DNA of 64,000 nt from assembly GCF_014649775.1 (NCBI RefSeq), contig NZ_BMTR01000004.1, positions 248,001 to 312,000 of the forward strand. The letters run 5' to 3'. The position numbers were made by a program, and so were the translations under genes. Below the pieces are notes generated by a model that was not told where the DNA came from, searched no databases, and was given only the letters and a program-made list of their open reading frames with translations. Below, one piece after another: positions 55,724 through 64,000 of this stretch (position 1 is its first letter; each line of letters starts with the position of its first letter). This stretch comes from Streptomyces longisporoflavus (lineage in GTDB: Bacteria; Actinomycetota; Actinomycetes; Streptomycetales; Streptomycetaceae).

Positions 55724-57100
55724 TCAGCCCAGGCCTGCCAGGTCGAGGAGCAGGGATTTCACGGCGGTGGCCGCGATCCGGTCGGGAAACGCATGGGGGG
55801 TGGAGCTGATGATGAGCGGACCGTCGTCGTCGCTCAGGGGGAGGCGGCCGTGGCTGCCTCGAATAGGTGACGCGTCGAGGGGCACGACCGCCATGCGGTA
55901 GCGCATGCCGAGCTTCTTGCGGGCCAGCGCCTTCGCGGCCTTGACCTTCACGTAGGGGTCGAGCGGGTCCATGAACAGCTCGACGGGGTCGTAGCCGGGT
56001 TTGCGGTGGATCTCGACGAGCTGCGCGAAGTCGGGCGCGCGGGCGTCGTCGAGCCAGTAGTAGTACGTGAACCAGGCATCGGGCTCGGCGACGGCGACGA
56101 GTTCGCCGGAGCGCGGGTGGTCCAGGTGGTTGGCCTTCTTGCCCTCGTCGTCCAGGAGCTGCTCGATGCCGGGCAGGTCGGCCAGGGCCTGGCGTGTGAC
56201 CTCCAGGTCCTCGGGTCTGCGCACGTAGATGTGGGCGATCTGGTGGTCCGCGACGGCGAAGGCTCGGGAGGCCATCGGGTCGAGGTACTCCATGCCGTCC
56301 TGGGTGTGCACTTCGAGCAGTCCGGCGCGGCGCAGGGCGCGGTTGATGTCGACGGGCCGGTCCACGCGGGTGATGCCGTACTCGGACAGGGCGACGACGG
56401 TGCGGCCCTCCGCCTTCGCGTCGTCGAGGAGGGGGGCGATGGTCGCGTCGAGTTCGGCGGCGGCCCGGTGGGAGCGCGGGGCGTCGGGGCCGAAGCGCTG
56501 TAGGTCGTAGTCGAGGTGGGGGAGGTAGCAGAGGGCCAGGTCGGGGTGGCGGGTGCTGATGATGTGGCGGGTGGCGTCCGCGATCCAGCGGCTGGAGACG
56601 ATGTCGGCGCCGGGGCCCCAGAAGTGGAAGAGGGGGAACGTGCCCAGTTTTTCGGTGAGTTCGTCGTGCAGGTCCGGGGGCCGCGTGTAGCAGTCGGGTT
56701 CCTTGCGGCCGTCGGCGTAGTAGACGGGACGGGGGGTGATGGTGATGTCGGTGTCGGCGCCCATGGCGTACCACCAGCAGATATTGGCGACGGTGTAGCC
56801 GGGGTGCGCGCGGCGGGCGGCGTCCCACAGCTTGTCGCCGGCGACGAGGCCGTTGTGCTGGCGCCACAGGAGTACGTCGCCGAGCTCGCGGAAGTACCAG
56901 CCGTTGCCGACGATGCCGTGCTCGGCGGGGGTGGTACCGGTGAGGAAGGTGGACTGGGCGGCGCAGGTGACGGCGGGCAGGACCGTGCCGAGCGCGGCCC
57001 GGGAGCCGGACTGGCCCAGGGACTTGAGGTGCGGCATGTGGTCGAGGAGACGGGGGGTGAGGCCGACGACGTCCAGGACGAGGAGGGGTGTGGGGCTCAT
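55724..57100 (-). CDS. Nucleotide pyrophosphatase/alkaline phosphatase family protein (EboF-like)
   Basis: A 458-residue protein from ATG 57100, overlapping the upstream gene's stop (ATGA). It begins LLVLDVVGLTPRLLDH, the metal-binding Asp of phosphodiesterase/NPP enzymes, then VTCAAQSTFLTG with the catalytic Thr. The second metal site contains YLPHLDYDLQRFG and the third SEYG. No signal peptide was seen, so it is cytoplasmic. In ebo clusters EboF is this family. It is the last gene of the operon. Confidence 0.85.
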   Translation of the reverse strand: MSPTPLLVLDVVGLTPRLLDHMPHLKSLGQSGSRAALGTVLPAVTCAAQSTFLTGTTPAEHGIVGNGWYFRELGDVLLWRQHNGLVAGDKLWDAARRAHPGYTVANICWWYAMGADTDITITPRPVYYADGRKEPDCYTRPPDLHDELTEKLGTFPLFHFWGPGADIVSSRWIADATRHIISTRHPDLALCYLPHLDYDLQRFGPDAPRSHRAAAELDATIAPLLDDAKAEGRTVVALSEYGITRVDRPVDINRALRRAGLLEVHTQDGMEYLDPMASRAFAVADHQIAHIYVRRPEDLEVTRQALADLPGIEQLLDDEGKKANHLDHPRSGELVAVAEPDAWFTYYYWLDDARAPDFAQLVEIHRKPGYDPVELFMDPLDPYVKVKAAKALARKKLGMRYRMAVVPLDASPIRGSHGRLPLSDDDGPLIISSTPHAFPDRIAATAVKSLLLDLAGLG

Positions 57101-58266
57101 GGCAGTTCCTTCAGGCCGAGGTCCGTCAGGAGATCGCGGGCGAGGGTCAGCTCGGCGGCGATGCCGTCGGCGAGCTGGGGGCGGGAGCGGGGGCGCAGTT
57201 CGGGCGGCAGCGCCTGCCAGGTGTAGGTCTCGACCTCGAGGTGCCGGGTACGGGGGTCGGGGCCGCCGACCAGCTGGGCGAGGGTGTCCTTGAGCACGGG
57301 GAGCGTGGAGGTCAGGGGCGGTGCGGGAGCCGCGTGCAGGGGGACGTGGAAGTGGGCGCGCCAGGGTGTGCTCTCGGGCAGGGCGCCGCCGGCGAGGGAT
57401 TCGCCGAGGTCGTCGGTGCCGTGCAGGCCGGTGTCGGTCTTGGTGCGGGTCTGGTGCAGGAAGCGGGGTTCGTCGAAGGCGGCGAGGGCCTCGCGGACTT
57501 CGGGGAGATGGGGGTGCTCGGCATGCAGGGCGGCGGAGAGCTGGGATTTGACGACGGGGATGCCCGCGACGGCGAGCGCGTCGAGCGCGGTTCGCGGGTC
57601 CTCGAAGGAGGTGGCGAGGTGGCAGGTGTCGACGCAGACACCGATGCGGTCGTGGCCGACCGCGTTGAGCGGGGCGATCGCGTCGCCCGTGGTCTCCACG
57701 GTGCAGCCCGGTTCCGGTTCGAGGCCGACGCGGATCGATTTGCCGGTCAGCTCGGCGAGGGCGTCGAGGCGCTGGGCGAGTGCGGTGAGGGCGGACCGGG
57801 CGGCTTCGGCGCGGGTGGTGTCGAAGGGGGTGCGCCAGGCGAGGGGAAGGGTGGAGATGGTGCCTTCCACGACATCGTCCGGGAGGAGCGCGGCGAGGAG
57901 ACGGGCCAGGTCGGTGGTGTGGGAGAGACGCTCGGGGTCGGTCCAGTCCGGCTTGTAGACGCGGTACTTGACCTCTTCGGCGCCGAAACCCTCGTACGGG
58001 AAGCCGTTGAGGGTGACGACCTCGAGGCCGCGCCGGTCGAGTTCGGTGCGCAGCCCGCGCAGTGCGGCCGGGTCGGTGACCAGGGCGTGGGCGGCGTCCT
58101 TGGCGAGCCACAGGCCGATGCCGAGCCGGTCCCTGCCGAGCCGTTTGCGTACGGGTTCGCAGTGGTCTCGGAGTTGCGCGAGGACGCCGTCGAGAGTCTC
58201 GGCCGGGTGGACGTTGGTGCAGTAGGCGAGGTGGACGACGCTGCCGTCGGGGTGCCTGAAGCGCAT
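57097..58266 (-). CDS. EboE-type metal-dependent TIM-barrel protein
   Basis: A 389-residue protein from ATG 58266. TIM-barrel features: HLAYCTNVHPAETLDGVL at the start, VVTLNGFPYEGF, GLEPEPGC and GVCVDTCHLATSF, with Glu/Asp/His residues in the places of xylose isomerase metal ligands. The EboE family combines the opening AYCTNVHPAET block with ENP-like turns. The stop overlaps the EboF-like start, indicating coupled translation. Confidence 0.85.
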   Translation of the reverse strand: MRFRHPDGSVVHLAYCTNVHPAETLDGVLAQLRDHCEPVRKRLGRDRLGIGLWLAKDAAHALVTDPAALRGLRTELDRRGLEVVTLNGFPYEGFGAEEVKYRVYKPDWTDPERLSHTTDLARLLAALLPDDVVEGTISTLPLAWRTPFDTTRAEAARSALTALAQRLDALAELTGKSIRVGLEPEPGCTVETTGDAIAPLNAVGHDRIGVCVDTCHLATSFEDPRTALDALAVAGIPVVKSQLSAALHAEHPHLPEVREALAAFDEPRFLHQTRTKTDTGLHGTDDLGESLAGGALPESTPWRAHFHVPLHAAPAPPLTSTLPVLKDTLAQLVGGPDPRTRHLEVETYTWQALPPELRPRSRPQLADGIAAELTLARDLLTDLGLKELP

Positions 58267-58269
58267 GGC

Positions 58270-59118
58270 TCACGCCCCGCCGCGGAGGATGGAATTGCCG
58301 TCGTGCGTGGCATCGGTGTCCGTGACGTCGAGCGCGAGGCGGCCGCTGAGTCCGTAGAAGGCGACCGGGTTGCGCCACAGGACCAGGTCGACGTCGTCCT
58401 CGCTGAACCCGCCTTCGAGCATCGCGTCGGCGACCTTGCGGGTCTTGAGCGGGTCGCTCTTGCCCCAGTCGGCGGCCGAGTTCACCAGGACCCGCTCGGG
58501 GCCGTGGTCGCGCAGGATGGCGACCATCCGGTCCTCGTCCATCTTGGTGTCGGGATAGACGGAGAAACCGAGCCAGCAGCCGCTGTCCTTGGCCTCCTTG
58601 ACGGTGGTCTCGTTGAGGTGGTCGATGAGGACCCGGTCCAGGGGCAGCGCGGATTCCCGGACGACGTCGATGGTGCGGCGCAGGCCGGCGAGCTTGTCGC
58701 GGTGCGGGGTGTGGACGAGCGCCGGCAGCTCGTGGTCGGCGGCGAGCTGGAGCTGGGCGGTGAGGGCGGCGTCCTCGGCGGGGGTCATGGAGTCGTAGCC
58801 GATCTCGCCGACGGCGACGACGTTGTCCTTGACCAGATACCGGGGCAGCTCGTCCAGGACCGGGGTGCAGCGGGGGTCGTTCGCCTCTTTGGGGTTGAGG
58901 GCGATGGTGCAGTGGTGGGCGATGCCGTACTGCGCCGCGCGGAAGGGCTCCCAGCCGAGGAGGGAGTCGAAATAGTCGAAGAAGGAGGCGGGTGAGGTGC
59001 GGGGCTGGCCCAGCCAGAACGCGGGCTCGACGACGGCGCGGACGCCCGCGGCGTACATGGCCTGGTAGTCGTCCGTGGTCCGGGACGTCATGTGGATGTG
59101 GGGGTCGAAAATGCGCAT
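58270..59118 (-). CDS. TatD family hydrolase (EboB-like)
   Basis: A 282-residue metal-dependent hydrolase from ATG 59118, overlapping the EboA stop. It starts RIFDPHIHMTSRT, the HxH metal site, then AVGEIGYD (Glu ligand), LPALVHTPHRDK and VLIDHLNE (His ligands) and LVNSAADWG (Asp). Characteristic of the TatD-like amidohydrolases that occur in ebo operons. Confidence 0.88.
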   Translation of the reverse strand: MRIFDPHIHMTSRTTDDYQAMYAAGVRAVVEPAFWLGQPRTSPASFFDYFDSLLGWEPFRAAQYGIAHHCTIALNPKEANDPRCTPVLDELPRYLVKDNVVAVGEIGYDSMTPAEDAALTAQLQLAADHELPALVHTPHRDKLAGLRRTIDVVRESALPLDRVLIDHLNETTVKEAKDSGCWLGFSVYPDTKMDEDRMVAILRDHGPERVLVNSAADWGKSDPLKTRKVADAMLEGGFSEDDVDLVLWRNPVAFYGLSGRLALDVTDTDATHDGNSILRGGA

Positions 59119-59801
59119 CAGGACTCCTGCTCCTCGCCGGTGGAAGGGGTCACGGGGGTCGAGGACACCGCTCTGGCCGAGGGGGCCGTAGCGGCGGCCA
59201 GGGCCAGGACGCGGTGCAGATCGCCGGGGACGGTGCGACCGGCGGCGGTGCGTTCGCCGGCGTAGTCGCCGAGCATGCGGGCGAGTTCGGCGTCGGCGCG
59301 GGCCCGGCGGTCCAGTTCGCTGACGGCGTCCAGGGGGACGCCGGTGAACAGGCACTTGAGGACCGCGTGGCGCCAGTCGTGCGGGGCGAGGTGCCGGGCG
59401 GCGTAGGGACCGACGGCGGCGGCGACGAGCCGGGTGTCGTTCGTACGCAGGGCGTCCTCGACCAGGGGCAGCGCCTCCGGGCCCGGGACCAGATGGGGCA
59501 GGGCGTGCAGGACGGCGCGGCGCTCGGCCGCGGTGCCCTGGCCGTAGACGCGGGCGAGAGTGGCCGGGTCAGCGTCGGCCGCGTGCAGGAGCAGCACGCG
59601 GGCGGCGTCGGCGTGGTCCTGGCCGCAGCGTCGTCCTGCTTCGGCGAAGCGCAGCTCCCAGGTGGGGGTGGTGCTCTGGGCCGGCCGGCCGCGGTGGGCG
59701 GCGGCCTCGGCGGTGGCCTGGTCGAGCCAGGCGCGGGCTGCGCCGGGGAGAGCGGCCTCCAGACGGGTGCGGAGGCCGTCGATGACGGGGGCGTCGGTCA
59801 T
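59118..59801 (-). CDS. eboA: EboA-type protein
   Basis: A 227-residue all-helical protein from ATG 59801 that overlaps the TIM-barrel gene upstream. It has short HEAT-like alternating helices (ATLARVYGQGTAAERRAVLH, then VEDALRTNDTRLVAAAVGP, then HDWRHAVLKCLFTGVPLDAV). The last pattern, ending WR..VLK..F.G.P, is typical of the EboA domain. Function unknown. In cyanobacteria ebo genes help export a pigment precursor to the periplasm. Confidence 0.82.
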   Translation of the reverse strand: MTDAPVIDGLRTRLEAALPGAARAWLDQATAEAAAHRGRPAQSTTPTWELRFAEAGRRCGQDHADAARVLLLHAADADPATLARVYGQGTAAERRAVLHALPHLVPGPEALPLVEDALRTNDTRLVAAAVGPYAARHLAPHDWRHAVLKCLFTGVPLDAVSELDRRARADAELARMLGDYAGERTAAGRTVPGDLHRVLALAAATAPSARAVSSTPVTPSTGEEQES

Positions 59802-60787
59802 GGGGTTCCTCCTCCGGCGGGGGTGGGGAGCGGGGCGGTGCGGGACGGGGTGCGGTCGGTTCCGGTCGCCGCGTCGGTCGCTGCCTCGCTCGCCGCTGCG
59901 GTTGCCGCTTCGGTTGCCGCTGCGGTTGCCGCTTTGTGGAGGAACGCGATCGATTCGGCGGTGAGTTGGGGGCCCGCGTGGGAGTGGCGGGGCAGTTCTA
60001 CGACGGTCAGGCCTTGGTAGCCGGTGGCGGCCAGGGCTGCGAGTACGGGCGGGAAGTCGATCTCTCCGTCCCCGAAAGGGAGGTGTTCGTGGACGCCGCG
60101 GCGCATGTCCTCGATCTGGACGTGACGCAGCCAGGGGGCGGCATCGCGTACGCAGTCGGCGGGAGACCGCGGTTCGAGGCACTGGCAGTGGCCGATGTCG
60201 AGGGTGAGGCCCAGGGCCGGGGGGTCGCCGAGGTCGTGACGGAGCCGGTGGAAGTCGGCGAGCGTGGAGAGGAGGTGGCCGGGTTCGGGCTCGATGGCAA
60301 GCGGTACGCCGCTGTCGTGCGCGGCGTCCACCACGGGGCCGATGGCCTCGGCGAGCCGGTGCCAGGCGGTGTCCTCGGGGGTGCCTTCCGGGGTGATGCC
60401 GCTGAAGCAGTGCACGGCGTGGGCGCCCAGGTCGGCGGCGACCTGGACGGCGCGGAGCAGCAGGCGGACACGGGCGGCGCGTGCGTCCGGGTCGGGGTCC
60501 AGGAGGGAGGGGCCGTGTTTGCGGCGGGGGTCGAGGACGTAGCGGGCGCCGGTCTCGATCGTCGCCGTCAGACCGAGCCGTTCCAGGCTGCGGGCCACGT
60601 GGCGGGTGCGGGCGGCGAGGTCGGGGGCGAGCGGGTCGAGGTGCATGTGGTCGAGGGTCAGGCCGACGCCCGCGTAGCCGAGGTCGGCGAGGAGGCCGAG
60701 GGCGTCGTCGAGCCGCAGGTCGGTCAGCCCGTTGGTGCCGTAGCCGAAGCGGAAGGGGCCGCTTGCCCGGTTGTCCGTACCCGTCAT
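59798..60787 (-). CDS. Sugar phosphate isomerase/epimerase-like TIM-barrel protein
   Basis: A 329-residue protein from ATG 60787, overlapping the UbiA-like stop. Xylose isomerase-like motifs: FGYGTNGLTDLRLDDALG, AIEPEPGHLL, LTLDIGHCQC (metal His/Asp) and HVQIEDMRRGVHEHLPFG. It is a second EboE-like barrel, distinct from the 57097 one. The C-terminus ends in an Ala/Thr-rich repetitive tail that may be disordered. Confidence 0.85.
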   Translation of the reverse strand: MTGTDNRASGPFRFGYGTNGLTDLRLDDALGLLADLGYAGVGLTLDHMHLDPLAPDLAARTRHVARSLERLGLTATIETGARYVLDPRRKHGPSLLDPDPDARAARVRLLLRAVQVAADLGAHAVHCFSGITPEGTPEDTAWHRLAEAIGPVVDAAHDSGVPLAIEPEPGHLLSTLADFHRLRHDLGDPPALGLTLDIGHCQCLEPRSPADCVRDAAPWLRHVQIEDMRRGVHEHLPFGDGEIDFPPVLAALAATGYQGLTVVELPRHSHAGPQLTAESIAFLHKAATAAATEAATAAASEAATDAATGTDRTPSRTAPLPTPAGGGTP

Positions 60788-61791
60788 GTGACGCTCACCT
60801 TCCGGCCGAACTTGCGGGCCGCCGGGGCCAGAGCGGCGGTCAGTAGTGCGGGGCCCAGCGCTCCCGTCCGGGCGGAGAGGGCGGCTTGGAGCGGGATCAT
60901 CGCCCTTATGCCGCCGCCGACGGCCCGTTGGGTCAGCTGGGGAGACGGGTTGAGCGCGGCGTGGAAGAGGGGGCGGGCGGCGGTGGCGGCGTAGGTAGCG
61001 GCAAGGGCGGCCTGAACGACACCGCGAACGCCGATGCGGCGAGTGCTGCCGGGCAGGGAATTGCCGGTCGGCGAGCTGCCTGTCACCGAACTGCCGATCA
61101 GCGAACTGCCGGTTCGGGCAACAGCGCTGCCCCGGGTCAGCAGTTGTGCCAGTGCCGCTGTCGCGGCGAGTGCGCACAGAGGGGCCGCTGTCGAGCCGCC
61201 CTGTGCCTCGCGGCGCGAGACCGCGGTCACCGCGAGGGTGTGAGCGCCCAGGACGAGGGCGGCGGGCACCGCGCCTCGGGGGCCGGAACCAGCACCGGGG
61301 GCGGGCGTCGCCCTCACCCCGGTCCCATACCGCCCCGTCGACGCCGACGTGGCCGCCGCTCCGAGCAGCAGGTCCAGAGCGCGGGCCGCCGCCATGGCCG
61401 CTGGGCCCGCCGGAGTGTGCTTCAGGCCGAGGTCGTACGCCCACACCGTGGCCGCCAGGCTGCCGGCCACCGTCAGCGCGGGGCGGCCCGCGGCGGCAGC
61501 CAGGGTCAGGCCTCCTGCCGTGAGCGCCGCTGCCGCGCCCAGCGCGACCTGCGGGGCGATGCGGCCGGACGGCAGCGGGCGGTGAGGGCGTTCGATCGCG
61601 TCCTCCGCCCGGTCGGCCCAGTCGTTGAGGGCCATGCCCGCCTCGTAGAGGGAGAGGGAGGCGGCGACGGCGAGCAGGGTGCGGCGGTTGGGCTGCAGTC
61701 CCGTGGCCGCCGCACCGGCAAGCGCATCGCCGGGGACGGTGAACAGGGCGGACACTCGCAGCAGTTCGGCCCAGTCCCGGCCGGTCCCCAT
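60784..61791 (-). CDS. UbiA-like prenyltransferase (EboC-like)
   Basis: About 335 residues from ATG 61791, the only ATG before the conserved part. The aspartate motif NDWADRAEDAIERPHRPLPSG (N/DxxxD) is the prenyl-diphosphate and Mg site, and several hydrophobic helices follow (ALGAAAALTAGGLTLAAAAG), so it is membrane-bound. The second aspartate motif is less clear. The open frame continues upstream as Gly/Ala-rich low-complexity sequence with no start codon of its own, so the N-terminus is uncertain. Confidence 0.78.
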   Translation of the reverse strand: MGTGRDWAELLRVSALFTVPGDALAGAAATGLQPNRRTLLAVAASLSLYEAGMALNDWADRAEDAIERPHRPLPSGRIAPQVALGAAAALTAGGLTLAAAAGRPALTVAGSLAATVWAYDLGLKHTPAGPAAMAAARALDLLLGAAATSASTGRYGTGVRATPAPGAGSGPRGAVPAALVLGAHTLAVTAVSRREAQGGSTAAPLCALAATAALAQLLTRGSAVARTGSSLIGSSVTGSSPTGNSLPGSTRRIGVRGVVQAALAATYAATAARPLFHAALNPSPQLTQRAVGGGIRAMIPLQAALSARTGALGPALLTAALAPAARKFGRKVSVT

Positions 61792-61973
61792 ACGCAAACC
61801 GCGCAGGCCACCCAGACCACCTAGACCACCACCCCCGGCCCCGGCCCCGGCACCGGCACCGGCACTGGCCCCGGCACCACGAGAAGCCTCACGCTCCCCT
61901 ACGCCCGCACCCTCCCCGGAATCCGAACCGACACCCGCACCCGCACCCGCACCTACGCCCCCACCCAAGCCCC
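61792..61973 (-). repeat. Gly/Ala-rich hexamer-like low-complexity stretch
   Basis: Bases 61828-61878 and 61930-61955 are imperfect CCGGCA/CCGGCC and CACCCG tandem repeats between the inositol-phosphate synthase stop and the UbiA-like ATG. In the UbiA frame they read Gly-Ala-Gly-Ala repeats. It may be untranslated leader or an unstable N-terminal extension. Confidence 0.5.
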
Positions 61974-63134
61974 TCAAGCCGACACCCCCCGCAGCCGCGA
62001 AGCAAAGCGCACCAGCGCTTCGTACTGTTCGGCGAGAGCCGACGAGGAGCCGTCGTCCGGGTCCTTGAAGTAGAAGCCCAGTTCGCCCAGCGGGCCCGAG
62101 AGGCCCACCTCGTGGGCGCGGGCCGCCAAGCGGGCGAGGTCCAGGATCAGGGGCGCCGCAAGGGCCGAGTCGCAGCCCTGCCAGGTCGTCTGCAGGACCA
62201 TCCGCGCGCCGAGGAAACCGTCGAAGGCGATGTGGTCCCAGGCGGTCTTCCAGTCGCCGAGCGAGGGGACATCGTCGATGTGGACCTCGCCCTGCGGGGC
62301 GGAGCCCAGCGTGTCGGCGAGGACCCGCTCCTTGCCCGCGTTCTTCGCCGCGGCTGCCGCCGGGTCGGCGAGGGCCGCCCCGTCGCCGCCGCCCAGGAGA
62401 TTCGTGCCGGACCAGGCCCGTACGGCAAGCGCGCGCTGGGCGAACATCGGGCCCAGGACCGAGCGCAGGAGCGTCTGGCCCGTCTTGCCGTCCCGGCCCG
62501 CGTAGGGAAGCCCGGACGAGGCGGCAGCGGACGCGAGTGCCGGATGGTGCAGGCCCGCGGACGGGGTGAAGTTCACGTACGGGCAGCCCGCCCGCAGCGC
62601 CGCCGCCGCGTAGAGGGAGCTGGCCGGCAGCCGCGTCTCGCCCTCCGCCGGCACCGGTTCCGTCGAGGCCACGTTGACCACCACCGCACGGGCGAGCCCC
62701 CGGCGGCGTATGAAATCGCGCAGGTCGGCGGCGAAGGAGGTGATCAGTTCCTCGTCGGTCCGCGTGTCGGAGTCCCCGCGGCGCGGCCCGCCCGGGCGGA
62801 TCTCCGCGTCCGCCGCGGCCAGTTCCGCGCCCACCGCGGAGGGGACTCCGTGCGGGAGCACGCCCCCGGCGGCCAGTTCCTCGGCCCGTTTGGGCAGCGG
62901 GCACTCCACCGTGTCGTGGCCGCCGAAGACGAGCGACGACAACGTTGGCAGACCGGACTCCGCGAACGGCGGCGTCTCCGTGACCATGCCGGTCGGCGGA
63001 TGCAGCCCCGCCGTCACGGCCGCGCACCCCGCGACGGCCGTCGTGGCGACCGATCCGCGCGCCCCGATCAGCCACACCCCCGTAAGACCGCCACCCGGAG
63101 CGTCGGAAGAACCAGTAGAAGGAGAGATGGGCAC
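61974..63134 (-). CDS. Inositol-3-phosphate synthase-like protein (EboD-like)
   Basis: A 386-residue protein. GTG at 63134 is chosen because AGGAGG lies 5 bases upstream. NAD-binding loop GVWLIGARGSVATTAVAG; VVVNVASTEPV and YVNFTPSAG are conserved; SGTNLLGGGDG and QTTWQGCDSALAAPLILDLA resemble the catalytic region of MIPS (the lysine appears in GKTGQT and KTAWDH). First gene of the ebo-type operon. Its product, an inositol phosphate or related polyol, may be the acceptor for the UbiA-like enzyme. Confidence 0.87.
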   Translation of the reverse strand: MPISPSTGSSDAPGGGLTGVWLIGARGSVATTAVAGCAAVTAGLHPPTGMVTETPPFAESGLPTLSSLVFGGHDTVECPLPKRAEELAAGGVLPHGVPSAVGAELAAADAEIRPGGPRRGDSDTRTDEELITSFAADLRDFIRRRGLARAVVVNVASTEPVPAEGETRLPASSLYAAAALRAGCPYVNFTPSAGLHHPALASAAASSGLPYAGRDGKTGQTLLRSVLGPMFAQRALAVRAWSGTNLLGGGDGAALADPAAAAAKNAGKERVLADTLGSAPQGEVHIDDVPSLGDWKTAWDHIAFDGFLGARMVLQTTWQGCDSALAAPLILDLARLAARAHEVGLSGPLGELGFYFKDPDDGSSSALAEQYEALVRFASRLRGVSA

Positions 63135-63252
63135 GGCTGCCTCCTGTCGTGCACGCGGAGAACGCGCGGGGTGATGAGACGGCGGACGGAGAGGACGAAG
63201 CGGGAGGGGCAAGACGGCGGGCGGAGGTCCGGCGTCCTCCGCCCGCCGCCGT

Positions 63253-64000
63253 CTAGCGGCCCACGCCAGAGGCGTTGCGGGCCGGCAGGTCCTTCACCCG
63301 GATGTCGCGGAAGGAGACCTGGTCTTCGGCACCGTGGTTCTGGATGCCGATATGACCGTCCTTCAGGCTCCTCGCCGGATCCGTGTTGGTGAAGTCGTTG
63401 ATCTTCACTCCGTTGAGATAGATCCGAAGGCGTTCGCCCTCGACCCGGAGTTCGTACGTGTTCCACTCCCCCGCCGGATTCAGCGCCTTGTCGCGCTTCT
63501 TCAGGTCGGCGGACTTGAAGCCGTAGACGGAGCCCGTGGTCTTCTCCGGGACGTCGGTGGCGTCGATCTGGATCTCATAGCCGTTGTTCACGGCCGACCA
63601 GGGATCGTCGGAGGGCGGGAAGCCCACGAAGATCCCCGAGTTGTCGTCGCCGTCCATGCGCCAGTCCAGCTTGAGGGAGTAGGAGCCGAGCTCCTTCGCC
63701 CCGTCGTACCAGAGCATGCCCATGCCGCCGACGGTCGTCAGGGTCCCGTCCTTCTCGTTCAGCTCGAACGAGCCGGGGCCCGCCTGCTTCCAGGCGTCGA
63801 GGGACTTGGCCGTGCCGTCGAAGACCGGCGTGTAGCCCTTCTCCGGGCGGCAGTCGGCCTGTGCCGCACCCGCCGCCCAGCGGATTCCGCCGAGCAGATG
63901 GGTGCGGAACGCGGGATCGGCGAAGGACTCCTTGGTGTGTCCGCTGCCCGTGTAGAAGGAGCGGCCGCCCTGATAGTCCTGGCACCAGGCGATGGGATGG
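63253..64000 (-). CDS. ThuA-DUF1080 protein, C-terminal part (runs off the window)
   Basis: The frame is open to the right edge. The N-terminal visible part (HPIAWCQDYQGGRSFYTGSG, then HTKESFADPAFRTHLLGGI) matches the end of ThuA-type trehalose-utilisation domains. Residues after about 80 are a DUF1080/3-keto-disaccharide hydrolase jelly roll (WRMDGDDNSGIFVGFP, EIQIDATDVPEKTTGSVYG, GVKINDFTN, HIGIQNHGA). Such fusions are secreted sugar-processing proteins. It may pair with the periplasmic TIM-barrel protein at 54438. Confidence 0.85.
   Translation of the reverse strand, partial: HPIAWCQDYQGGRSFYTGSGHTKESFADPAFRTHLLGGIRWAAGAAQADCRPEKGYTPVFDGTAKSLDAWKQAGPGSFELNEKDGTLTTVGGMGMLWYDGAKELGSYSLKLDWRMDGDDNSGIFVGFPPSDDPWSAVNNGYEIQIDATDVPEKTTGSVYGFKSADLKKRDKALNPAGEWNTYELRVEGERLRIYLNGVKINDFTNTDPARSLKDGHIGIQNHGAEDQVSFRDIRVKDLPARNASGVGR

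Noticed and set aside
1..64000. CRISPR array or biosynthetic gene cluster
   Set aside because: No regular spacer-repeat pattern, no Cas genes, and no PKS, NRPS or terpene synthase genes were seen.

Overview
The window reads as Streptomyces or a close actinobacterial relative. GC content is very high with strong third-position bias, many starts are GTG or TTG, and genes often overlap as ATGA or GTGA. A whiJ/bldB-type regulator module (XRE protein plus DUF397), rare TTA codons and an ebo-type operon all fit that group.

Region 1 (1-37.4 kb) is a dense, mostly plus-strand defence-type island. It opens with a truncated Hsp70-like gene and a coiled-coil partner. An overlapping pair follows: an unknown helical protein and a phospholipase D-fold protein. 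Next comes a chaperone set: a zinc-finger/TPR protein, a J-like protein without HPD, a GrpE-like protein and an Hsp70 with zinc ribbons. A small whiJ-like regulator module, with two of its three genes frameshifted, interrupts the island at 13.5-15.2 kb. Then come a HTH-DNA methylase, a Ser/Thr kinase, a SNF2-type helicase (DrmD-like), a giant adenine methyltransferase (DrmMI/PglX-like), a 2249-residue helicase-DUF1998-nuclease (DruE/DrmA-B-like) and a RelE-UvrD fusion. An ATPase/HNH pair resembling Septu closes the island. The 15.4-35.2 kb run looks like one transcription unit and a DISARM/Druantia/Pgl hybrid.

Region 2 (37.4-43.6 kb) is a mosaic boundary. It holds a degenerate Nudix-like gene, an IclR regulator, a small winged-helix protein and an XRE protein. 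A tyrosine-recombinase-like gene split by an in-frame TAG overlaps a DDE-transposase-like gene. Two copies of an unusual palindrome lie here, and the region ends at a tRNA-Leu(GAG) gene.

Region 3 (43.8-54.4 kb) is an oxalate catabolic locus made of two divergent operons. One has succinyl-CoA ligase subunits and an aldehyde dehydrogenase. The other has oxalyl-CoA decarboxylase, a formyl-CoA transferase family protein, an ADP-forming acyl-CoA synthetase and an oxalate/formate antiporter. The shared 200-bp control region carries a clean inverted repeat that coincides with promoter-like elements.

Region 4 (54.4-64 kb, minus strand) has a Tat-exported TIM-barrel protein, an ebo-type operon (inositol-phosphate synthase-like, UbiA-like, two TIM-barrel proteins, EboA, TatD-like, nucleotide pyrophosphatase-like) and, at the edge, a truncated ThuA-DUF1080 protein. 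All assignments come from reading motifs and gene order; no database search was run.
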